This document shows positions 1 to 7,900 of a DNA stretch of 21,404 bases, one piece after another. Origin of the DNA: Planctomycetota bacterium (GTDB taxonomy: Bacteria > Planctomycetota > PUPC01 > JACPCR01); assembly GCA_030740295.1 (NCBI GenBank), contig JASLXP010001084.1, forward strand, positions 1-21,404, given 5' to 3'. The translations under genes were made by a program, and so were the position numbers. Positions within the stretch are counted from its first letter, which is position 1. The number at the start of each line of letters is the position of its first letter. Under the pieces are notes generated by a model that did no database searches, was not told where the DNA came from, and worked only from the letters and a program-made list of their open reading frames with translations.

Positions 1-103
1 ACCCCTGGTGGCGGGTGCGTGGGGCCGGGGCCCCCCCCCCCCCCCCCGCCCTTCCCCGGGGGTTTCCCCCGCGGGGGGCGCCCCCCCCCGCGCCCAGGGA
101 AGA
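1..103. other. Homopolymer-rich contig edge with broken intergenic repeat
   Basis: Long runs of C and G fill this stretch, including about 17 consecutive C near position 34. Nothing comparable occurs elsewhere in the window. Positions 89-103 (cgcgcccagggaaga) are identical to 16891-16905, the right end of the 81-bp hairpin repeat upstream of the FAD oxidoreductase gene. The simplest reading is that the assembly broke inside another copy of that repeat and the terminal bases are unreliable. An open frame crosses the region, but its Pro/Gly/Arg-rich translation should not be trusted. Confidence 0.6.
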
Positions 104-1855
104 CAGCCCACAAGCAAGCTGCTTGTAGCTACGTTGCTGGCGTTGCCCTTCTTTGCAGATGCAGAAGAGCCAAAGCCTTCCCAACCCATCGAAAAGGCCG
201 TCTATGCCCACTACATGGGCTGCTGGCCGGCGGGAAGCGGGCCACTTGTCTGGGATCGGCACACCCAGTTGCCAAAGATGCGACACGACCGCGGCAAGGG
301 CGTCATGCGGCGCGGTGGACACGTTCGCAATTACGATCTTCTGCCGCCTGACGAGAAACTCACTGCGGAAGAAAGCGCCGACCTCGAAATCCGGCGGGCC
401 ATGCGGATTGGGATTGACGGTTTCGCGATCGATGCCTGGGCAGGGCAGAAAGATGCGAAGAAGACGCTCAATGCGCTCTTCGCCGTCGCAGAGAAGAAGG
501 ACTATCCGTTCAAGATCACGATTTGCCTCGACCCGTCCTGCGGCGGAGGAGGAGATGCGATCAAGTACATGCTCGAACGCCACGGCAAGAGTCCCAGGCT
601 TGCACGCCGCAACGGTAAACCGCTCATCTTTGGTTACGGCACGGGCTTCTTCTTTCGGGGATATCTGAAACGCCGTTTCCCTGGCAAATCGGAAGAGGAG
701 ATCAAACGCCTGAGCGGCACTCCGGAAGCCTGGAAGTATCTGGGCGACATGCTCAGGGAATGGGAGAAGACCGCGGGCGAGCCGTGCTTCTTTCACATCG
801 ACCTCGGCTACTTCTTCCATGAAGTGCCCAAGGGCGTTCTGCCGGCCGACGCCAAGGTGAAGGCCGCATCGGTCTTCGGCAAACATGCCAACGCCATCGG
901 CGCTTTTACCTGGGCAGGGTACGGTGCTCTCGGCAAGCGCCTGCCAGCCATCGCCAAGGCCACCATCAATGCCGGCGCAGAGTGGTCGTGTCCCATCGGC
1001 ATGTATCAGAAGGAGAACATTCCTTACGAACTTTTCGGGCCGACAGGGACGCAGTGGGTGGACGGTTGCTGGCGCAGCGCGAGGGAGCAGGGAGCAACGC
1101 TCATCCAGATGACCACCTGGAACGATTACGGCGAAAACACCAACATCGCTCCCGCCTGGAATACCCGTTACGGCATCTACGACCTGACCGGCTACCACAT
1201 CGACTGGTTCAAGAACGGCAGGCAGCCGGAGACCGATCGGGATCGCATCCTCATCACGCATCGCAAGTATCCCAAGGGCGCAAAAGTCTGGCCCTTCGCG
1301 CAGGGCGGTTTCATCAACGGCGCCATCGAAGTGCTGTCCATCCTTCCGCGCCCGGGCACCATTCGTCTGCCCGGCCGGGATGGGCAATACGAAGTCCCCG
1401 CAGGTTACCACCGGCAACAGTTCCCCGTGACGCCCGGAAAGGTGATCGTCGAGCTCGTGCGTGATGGCAAGGTCGGTCTCCGTCTCGAAAGTCCGGAACG
1501 CATCACCGGCCGCCCGTTCCGCGAGGACAACGGCATGGTCTGCTGGTCGAGTGAAGACGAAGGCCTGTGGAAAGAAGATTTTGGTGACACGCCGATGCTG
1601 CGTTACAGCGAATACGGCGACCTCGACAACGATGGCCTGCCCAACTGGTTCGAGATGTACTGGTTCGGCAAATGGCCCGACATGAAAACCGCCACCGCAG
1701 CCAACCCCAACGACGACCCGGACAAAGATGGCAAAACCAACCTCGAAGAATACCTCGCCCAGACCGACCCAACGCTGGGCAAACCGAAGCTCGAAATCGA
1801 AACTGAGGAAAAGGACAAAGATGACGAGGACATCGGAGATGAGTTTGAGGATTAG
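8..1855 (+). CDS. Secreted GH71/GH99-like glycoside hydrolase with calcium-binding C-terminus
   Basis: The core (about residues 60-430, counted from position 8) resembles the GH71/GH99 clan of endo-acting alpha-glycosidases (alpha-1,3-glucanase or endo-mannosidase types). It opens with AVYAHYMGCW, has RIGIDGFAIDAW on an early strand, KPLIFGYGTGFF mid-domain, and the hallmark TWNDYGE at about residues 370-376, followed by DWFKNGRQPETDRDRI as in GH71 enzymes. The C-terminus carries two Asp-rich loops, DLDNDGLPN (from residue 538) and DDPDKDGKTN (from 569), resembling the thrombospondin-3/EF-hand-type loops common in exported proteins. KLLVATLLALPFFADA (from about residue 38) looks like a signal-peptide core, so the true start lies just before it. 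No good start codon is visible there, because positions 1-103 are corrupted. The GTG at 8 is therefore nominal and the first 30 or so residues are doubtful. Substrate is unknown. Confidence 0.75.
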   Translation: MAGAWGRGPPPPPRPSPGVSPAGGAPPRAQGRQPTSKLLVATLLALPFFADAEEPKPSQPIEKAVYAHYMGCWPAGSGPLVWDRHTQLPKMRHDRGKGVMRRGGHVRNYDLLPPDEKLTAEESADLEIRRAMRIGIDGFAIDAWAGQKDAKKTLNALFAVAEKKDYPFKITICLDPSCGGGGDAIKYMLERHGKSPRLARRNGKPLIFGYGTGFFFRGYLKRRFPGKSEEEIKRLSGTPEAWKYLGDMLREWEKTAGEPCFFHIDLGYFFHEVPKGVLPADAKVKAASVFGKHANAIGAFTWAGYGALGKRLPAIAKATINAGAEWSCPIGMYQKENIPYELFGPTGTQWVDGCWRSAREQGATLIQMTTWNDYGENTNIAPAWNTRYGIYDLTGYHIDWFKNGRQPETDRDRILITHRKYPKGAKVWPFAQGGFINGAIEVLSILPRPGTIRLPGRDGQYEVPAGYHRQQFPVTPGKVIVELVRDGKVGLRLESPERITGRPFREDNGMVCWSSEDEGLWKEDFGDTPMLRYSEYGDLDNDGLPNWFEMYWFGKWPDMKTATAANPNDDPDKDGKTNLEEYLAQTDPTLGKPKLEIETEEKDKDDEDIGDEFED

Positions 1856-2058
1856 CCCGCGCCCTTGACCGCCCGATACGTCGAGGTGATTCAGTCAGCG
1901 TCTGAGGCCGGTTGTCTACGAGCTGCCCGCAAGTGAGAAGCGGCGGCGAATTGCCGAGAGGAGACTGACGCCGAGCTTCAGTGGCCACCTGAATGTTCTT
2001 CCGCGACAATCCCCGGCAGATGCAGTTCAGAACCAGCTACAGATGAGGCCGGATTGCT

Positions 2059-2065
2059 AAAGGAG
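2059..2065 (+). promoter_or_regulatory. Strong ribosome binding site for the enolase-family gene
   Basis: AAAGGAG lies 8 bases before the ATG at 2074 and fixes that start. It is one of the few clear Shine-Dalgarno sites in the window. The rest of the 218-bp gap between 1855 and 2074 shows no convincing promoter, terminator or repeat. Confidence 0.7.
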
Positions 2066-2073
2066 AACCCGAC

Positions 2074-3297
2074 ATGAAAATTACCGACGTAAAGAGCGCA
2101 ATTATCGGCAGCAATATTGTCATCCGCGTGGTGACCGACAAGGGAATCGATGGGTACGGCGAAGTGGAGGAGAGCAAAGACTTCGTACGGCCCTTGATTC
2201 CTTACTACAAGGATCTGATCCTTGACTGCGATCCGACGAACGTGGAATTCGTCATGCGCCGCATCCGGCGGGCAGGCGCGTTTAAGCCGTGGGGAAAAGT
2301 AGTAAGCACGATTGAAATGGCGCTTTGGGATATCGCAGGCAAAGACGCGGGCATCCCGGTGTACAAGCTGCTCGGGGGAAAGGTGCGCGACAGGGTCAGG
2401 GTTTACAACGGGAGCTTTCGCAACCCGAATCCTCCCCACCCCGTGGCCGATACGCCGGAAAAACAGGGGGAGAACATCCTCGCCCTTCGCGAACTTCCCG
2501 AGGGCTTTACGATCGTCAAGGGCGGCGGCGTGTTCCATGGGCCGGACTTTTACAAATCGATCGGCATTGACGAAGCCGCGTACAACACCTATCCGCAGGT
2601 GCCGGAGGCGTCCTGGATGTTAGACAACGGCAGCTTGCTCACGGAAGAGGCGCTCGACGCGTACATCGACCATGTCGCCCGAATAAAGAGCGTGGTGAAG
2701 AACCGTGTCGGCCTCGCCTTTGACTGCGGGCCGGGCATGACCGCGGTCGATGCCCTGAAGCTCGCCAAAGCGCTCGAGCCGTTCAACATCATGTGGCTGG
2801 AGGACACGATCGCGGGCGACTATACGCCGTTTACGCTGGCGCACGTCTATCGGGATATCACCATCAATACGACCACGCCCATCCACACCGGCGAGCAGAT
2901 TTACCTGCGCCAGAACTTCCGGGAGCTGATCGAAACTCGGGCGGTGAATGTGATTGGGCCGGATCCGGCCGACGTAGGCGGCATCGCGGAACTGAAGTGG
3001 ATCGCAGAATACGCGGATCTGCACGGCATCCTCATGGCGCCGCACGGCACGATCGACGGCGTATTCGGCATGGCGGCGCTCACACACGTTTGCTCCACGA
3101 TGCCGCAAAACTACATTGCCTACGAGTACCCGGCCGGCCGGCCCGATTGGTGGTACGACATCGTGGACGGTCTGCCCGATCCACTGCTTCAGGACGGCCA
3201 CGTGACCGTGTGGGATAGGCCCGGCCTTGGCGTCGAGTTTAACGTGAACAAGGCGTCCGAATACCTCCGAGAAGAGGACAAAGACTTCTTCAGATAA
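2074..3297 (+). CDS. Mandelate racemase/muconate lactonizing enzyme family protein (acid-sugar dehydratase-like)
   Basis: This is a 407-residue enolase-superfamily protein, normal in length and with no signal peptide, so cytosolic. The N-terminal capping domain ends in the family signature ALWDIAGKDAGIPVYKLLGG (84-102 region). In the barrel, the expected Mg2+ ligands are D217 (AFDCGPG), E243 (WLEDT) and E274 (HTGEQ). D297 (GPDPADVGGI) and H324 (APHG) are placed like the catalytic Asp-His dyad of the mandelate racemase subgroup. The usual KxK on the second strand is not obvious; only K149 is seen. The residues after D217 are C-G-P, not the H-x-R of mannonate and galactonate dehydratases, so the substrate cannot be assigned. 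Known relatives dehydrate or epimerise aldonic and uronic acids, which fits a role after polysaccharide cleavage. Confidence 0.9.
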   Translation: MKITDVKSAIIGSNIVIRVVTDKGIDGYGEVEESKDFVRPLIPYYKDLILDCDPTNVEFVMRRIRRAGAFKPWGKVVSTIEMALWDIAGKDAGIPVYKLLGGKVRDRVRVYNGSFRNPNPPHPVADTPEKQGENILALRELPEGFTIVKGGGVFHGPDFYKSIGIDEAAYNTYPQVPEASWMLDNGSLLTEEALDAYIDHVARIKSVVKNRVGLAFDCGPGMTAVDALKLAKALEPFNIMWLEDTIAGDYTPFTLAHVYRDITINTTTPIHTGEQIYLRQNFRELIETRAVNVIGPDPADVGGIAELKWIAEYADLHGILMAPHGTIDGVFGMAALTHVCSTMPQNYIAYEYPAGRPDWWYDIVDGLPDPLLQDGHVTVWDRPGLGVEFNVNKASEYLREEDKDFFR

Positions 3298-3406
3298 GCG
3301 AAAAACGGAGAAACGACCACAAACTCGACTGGATCGAAGCGAAAGTGTCCGGTCGGTGGTGAGGGCAATGCGATCCAATGTGGGGAACGCCGAAGTCTTC
3401 CGGTCA

Positions 3407-3476
3407 CCGGCTCCCAGCCGGCCTCAACGCCGCAGGCGTTGGAAAGAGAAGCCGGCGAGGGTGCCGGCGTGCCCGG
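3407..3476. repeat. REP-like triple-hairpin repeat, type A, copy 1
   Basis: Three consecutive stem-loops are visible. ccggct-ccc-agccgg spans 3407-3421, caacgcc-gca-ggcgttg spans 3425-3441, and gccggc...gccggc spans 3451-3468. Order, spacing and sequence match the repeat at 16821-16901 closely. Here the outermost arms are degraded, so only the inner hairpins are intact. It lies between the enolase-family gene and a gene remnant. Function is unknown; such elements are usually transcribed spacers or processed 3' ends. Confidence 0.8.
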
Positions 3477-3513
3477 GAACTCGAACAGTTCAAGAAAACA
3501 GGATACGAGACAG

Positions 3514-3705
3514 ATGATGATGGCGCTCTTTTGCTTATGCCTGTCAACGCGTCTGATTGGCAAGGTCAGCGCCATGCCGACCGAGAATCACGGGATGAGC
3601 GTCTTACCCGCCACCGGCAACGTCAAGGTCGACGGCGACCCGTCGGAGTGGAATCTCTCGCAGACCATCTTCGTCTGCGGCGACGTCTCACCGCCGGATT
3701 TCTGC
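3514..3705 (+). pseudogene. Remnant of a secreted CBM9-like protein gene (N-terminus only)
   Basis: From the ATG at 3514 the frame reads a short hydrophobic leader (MMMALFCLCLSTRLIGKVSA). It continues into VKVDGDPSEWNLSQTIFVCG, which has the typical opening of a family 9-like carbohydrate-binding or DOMON-type domain (VDG, then x-x-EW, then a beta strand). Such domains normally run for about 180 residues. Here the family-like sequence stops after about residue 60, and the frame continues into low-quality Cys/Lys/Arg-rich sequence up to a stop at 3810, overlapping the next gene. I read this as the 5' stump of a gene whose body has been deleted. A short real secreted peptide is possible but less likely. 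Confidence 0.5.
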
Positions 3706-3773
3706 AGTAAGACGCCGCGGCTACAATATGGCCGGTCAGGAAGCCTTTGTTTCTGTCTACACTCGAAAACACC

Positions 3774-4841
3774 ATGTCTCCGAACACCCATCAAAACTGG
3801 CCGGAAGTAAATGCGATCGAGGATGTCGCTTCAGGAGACCCAGGACTCTTACGAATCCCTGTAGATTTTGGTGACGGCGATGGAACAGTACTTTCGCTAT
3901 TTATTCTGCGGGGAAGCGAGGATGGGCCGGTGTTTCATCTGCTGGCGGGGCAGCACGGGAACGAGCTGAACGGTTGCGCGGCGCTCGATGCGTTTATTCA
4001 GCAATTGGACTTGTCAGAACTGAAGGGAACTGTGCTGGCCGTGCCGGTGGCGAATCCGGTGTGCGTCGCGGAAGGGCGGCAGTATCCGGAGTTCGACGAC
4101 GGCTCGCAGAAGAATATGAACCTGCTTTGGCCGGGGAGGCCGGACGGCACTTACATCGAGCGTCTGGCCTGGGCGATCTGGGAGAATGGACTGTCCGATT
4201 GCGACTGGTGTCTCGACCTGCATAGCTGGAAACGATGGCAGGCGCCCGCGGCGTTGTTCAGCAGGGATGGCGACGCGCTCGTGCCGATGGGCCGGGCATC
4301 GGGTCTGAGTGTGGTGAGGATCCTGGATGCTTTTCCACTGGACAAATACGTTGGCTATGCCCCAACGATTGCTCGGAGGCTGGGACATGCTATCGGCTAT
4401 GCCATTGAGCTGAGCGGACAGCAGCGCGTGTTTCCGGATCAGGTCGAGCTCGGCTGCAGGGCCATTCAGAATCTGCTCAAGCATGCGGGCATGTTGCCGG
4501 GCGAACCGGAAATCCCACGCCAGGTCAACATCGCCGAGGCCAGAGAGGTCGAGGTGCGTTCGCCGTCGGATGCGGTCTTTCTCCCGCTGGTCATGCCGGG
4601 GGATGAAATTTCTGAGGGACGGCCATTCGCTCGACTGCTTCGTCACGACACCGGCCGTCCCGATTTGCTCACCAGCCCGGTCGACGGGGTCGTCTTCAAG
4701 CTTGGCCCGCTCGACCAGATTCAGGAAGCGATGGATAGTGAAGCGGGCACAGGAAGAGACCGTTACGACCGAGACTTCAGCGGGCCCGTCCGAGGGAATG
4801 AGCTAGTGGCGGTAATATATGAATGGGAGGGTGAGCCGTAG
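3774..4841 (+). CDS. M14-family aspartoacylase/succinylglutamate desuccinylase-like hydrolase
   Basis: This is a 355-residue cytosolic zinc hydrolase of the AstE/AspA branch of M14, which removes acyl groups from amino acids or related amides. Zinc ligands are H61 and E64 (GQHGNE) and H150 (DLHSW); E212 (IELSG) is the likely catalytic glutamate. A C-terminal beta domain (about 255-350) contains SPSDAVFLPLVMPGDEIS and SPVDGVVFKLG, as is usual in this branch. The substrate-binding motif D-x-N-R is altered to N114-M115-N116-L117, so the arginine that normally grips the substrate carboxylate is absent. I prefer the ATG at 3774. A TTG at 3747 is in frame and has AGGAAG five or so bases upstream, so a 364-residue form is possible. 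The TAG stop is inside the repeat at 4838-4921. Confidence 0.85.
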   Translation: MSPNTHQNWPEVNAIEDVASGDPGLLRIPVDFGDGDGTVLSLFILRGSEDGPVFHLLAGQHGNELNGCAALDAFIQQLDLSELKGTVLAVPVANPVCVAEGRQYPEFDDGSQKNMNLLWPGRPDGTYIERLAWAIWENGLSDCDWCLDLHSWKRWQAPAALFSRDGDALVPMGRASGLSVVRILDAFPLDKYVGYAPTIARRLGHAIGYAIELSGQQRVFPDQVELGCRAIQNLLKHAGMLPGEPEIPRQVNIAEAREVEVRSPSDAVFLPLVMPGDEISEGRPFARLLRHDTGRPDLLTSPVDGVVFKLGPLDQIQEAMDSEAGTGRDRYDRDFSGPVRGNELVAVIYEWEGEP

Positions 4842-4921
4842 CTGCAAGCTGCCAGCTTGCTTGTCAGAAACGGCATCCAGATGCCGTCTCGAAGGCACGC
4901 AAGCTGGCAGCTTGCGGCTAC
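4838..4921. repeat. 84-bp nested inverted repeat, type B, overlapping a stop codon
   Basis: The outer arms are 4838-4860 and 4899-4921, 23 bp each with one mismatch. Inside them a second stem pairs 4867-4876 with 4881-4890 (one mismatch) around a 4-base loop. The left arm contains the TAG stop of the M14 gene at 4839-4841. There is no T-run after the right arm, so it is not a classical intrinsic terminator. The 12-base core gctgccagcttg recurs at 12545-12556, which suggests a dispersed family. It fills most of the gap before the GH42-like gene. Confidence 0.85.
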
Positions 4922-4947
4922 GATGCGTATCCGAAACAGCTACTAAT

Positions 4948-7900
4948 ATGAAATCAATCTCCTTATCTCTGATGTTCGTGATTGTCTTTGCGTCGATATG
5001 CGAGGCAAAGAAGGGCTTTCATAAGGCCATGCCTGAGAGTGAGCCGTTCGATCGCATCAGCACGGATTATGTTTCGCCTCATATCAAGTGGGCCAGGCCA
5101 TTCGTCAGCGGGAAGCTCAAAGTCCTTGTGCTGGCTTCGCTGATGCGCCACCGCGAAACCATCGAACTCTCTCAGCGGCTGGACATGGAATTCGACACCA
5201 TGATCTCTTCCGGCCCGAATGAGTTCATCGGCGAGTATTTTTTCCTGACCCGAGAAGAAACTCTCAAGCTCAACATGAGCAAGCTGGCCCCAGACAGAGA
5301 ATACGACGTGATCATCATCGCGGTCAGTTGGTTCATTCTGCCGAAAGAAATGAAGCTGGAAATCGCTCGAAGAGTCAAGGCGGGCACGGGCGCGCTGTTC
5401 ACCGATTCCAATGGCTACAAGGCTTTTATGGAGAGTGCGCCGAAGATACTCGAAGCTGAAGAATTCCGAGGCGTCAAAATCGAGCCGGAGGAGTTGGCCC
5501 ACGGCGAGGATGAGGAAGACGAAGAGGATGAAGAACTCGAATTCGATGAAAAGGAAGAGCAAGCACCACCGGCGCAGTCTGCGGGGAAGTTTGTCAGGCT
5601 CAGCATGACTCCAGAAGCCATGCAAACGAACATACGCGTCAGCGAAACGACTTTCGGACAGGGGCGCGTTGTCAGTATCTATGGCGTTGGTCAGGCACGC
5701 CTCCACTCCTCTACCCCTGCCCTCATGCCCAAAGTCGGCATGGAAGGCAAACGCCGGAAACGAGTGCTCTACGAATTCCACACGGCCCATCTGGCGAAGG
5801 CCGTCGTCTACACCGCGCAGAAGGAACCAAAGTCCACGATAAGGCGGATGCGACTGGAATTCGGAAAGCAGCCGCTGTCGGGGACGCCACGCGGTTTGAC
5901 GGTGGAATTGAAGTCGGAAGTCGCCATGCCTCGTGCGCGCATCGACCTGATGGTGTTCGACGAGTTGCGGAATGAACGCATGCGCCGGCAGAAGGATATC
6001 GCCCTGAGACCTGGTGAGAACACGATTGCGCTGGATATGCCGTTCTTGCCGGAAGGCGGTCGGCATTTCGTGGCGGCGCGGCTGATGCAAGGCGACAAAG
6101 TGGTCAGTTGGGACGCGATTTCGGTGAAGCCGAGCGCTGCGAACAGTGTCCGGAGCTTCGAGTTCCAACCGTTTTATCGAAGGGGCGAACGCATCACTGG
6201 GAAAGTCAGTCTCAGGGGGCCGTTGACTAAGAGGCAGTCCATCACGATCGAAATCCTCGACAATCTGAATCGTGTGCTGCATCGGCAGTCCACCGAGCAA
6301 GGCAAGGTCTTTGCCATTGATGTGCCGGCCTTCACCGCGCTCGTCCCCATGCATCATGTACGGGCGATCATCCGTGAGGCCGATGTGCGGATCTTTGACT
6401 ACGACCATTCATTCCTCGTTCAGATGCCACCGGTGGACAACTACAACTACGTGCTCTGGACGGACACCTCGCATTACTACTACCGGCAGTTGCTGATGGA
6501 TCGCTATTACGAGCTTGGCGTCACCGCGGCCACGCCCAGCATCACACTGGCGTCCTCCAATCTGCGGCCCTGGCCATATATCACTCGCCTTGCGCAGTGG
6601 CGTGAGAGCATCGAGGAACGGGAGCGTCGGATTCAGCAGGAGGTGGATGAAGCGGCGAGAAACTCGACCTCTCAGTTCAAAACGGGCGCGCTCGATCCGA
6701 AGACGAAGAAGATCGACGCCGCTCTCGATCTGGAAGGCATCAAGACCTCGAACGACAAAGTGAAATCCATCGGGCCGGTGAGTAAGCCCTGCTTCAACGA
6801 TCCAAAGTGGGTCGAGCAGATTACCAAAAAACTGCAAGAGGCGGTTCGAGATTCGGAACCGTTTTCGCCCGTCGGCTACAGCCTCGGCGACGAGAACATG
6901 ATCAACCTCACCTGCCATTCGGAGCACTGTATCCGTGAATTTCGCAAATGGCTGAAAGACCAGTTCAAAGATATCGGGACACTCAACAACCGATACGGTT
7001 CGCAGTTTAAAGACTGGGATGGAGTCATGTGGCCAACCTTCGCCGATGCCAAGATGGACTCCGGCAAGCTGGTGCTGTGGTACGACCGGCAGAGATTCAC
7101 GGACTGGACGTTTAACAATGCACATCTCATCTGTCGCCGCGCCGTTCACAGTGTTGCACCCGACGCCCCCATCGGCTTCAGCAGTTTCTATCCGCCACAG
7201 CCGGAGCGGGGCCTGGATGCCCTGCGCATGTTTCCCTGGGCGACCTTCAACAACCAGTATCAGGACTTGCGCTGGGAAGACCTCATGAGAGCCTTCAGCC
7301 CTCGAGATGCGCACCGTGCCGTGATACAGGGCACTTACTCTGGATACAAGCACCGCCTGGAGTTCGTCTGCTATCCCTGGCTGGAATTCTTCCGCGGCGC
7401 CAATGGAAAGATGTGGTGGCGTGGACAATATTTCAAAGACGCCACTTCATGCCTCGACCCCGGCTACACGCCACTGCCGCCCTTCCACAACACGATCAAG
7501 ATGGCCAACGAAGTGCGCCGCGGGTTATTTCATCTCTTCCGCAACTACGAGTTTCAGAATTACGGCATCCGCGTGCTCTACTCGATGGCCGACATGTATG
7601 CGGCCTATGTAAAGGATCAAAAGGACGGCCCCAGAAACTGGCTGCGCGCGACACAAAGCATGTACAAAAACATGCGGCATCACGGCTGGCAGTTCGACTA
7701 CGTCAGCGCCAGACAACTCGAAGAAGGTGCGTTGAGCGGCGCCAAGCTGCTCTTCCTGCCACGCACCGAGTGTATGTCGCCGGCGATGGCAGAGGCGATT
7801 CGCAGTTTCGTAGAGAACGGAGGTACCCTTGTCGCCGACGCCGAGCCCGGCACACGTGCGATGAACTTGCGTCCAAATGGTCGCGCTTTACTGAATGAGC

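Noticed and set aside
3699..3727. Possible promoter: TACAAT at 3722-3727 upstream of the M14 gene
   Set aside because: The -10 box is good, but the hexamer 17 bases upstream (TTTCTG) is a poor -35. One hexamer in a 476-bp gap is not enough evidence.
5411..5633. Small open frames over the acidic insert of the GH42-like gene, such as the poly-Ser frame on the minus strand
   Set aside because: The low-complexity GAA/GAG/GAT run gives open but meaningless frames in other phases.
4963..6408. Minus-strand open frame of 481 codons opposite the GH42-like gene
   Set aside because: His/Arg/Phe-rich composition typical of antisense reading of GC-rich coding DNA. The plus strand encodes a signal peptide and recognisable domains over the same bases.
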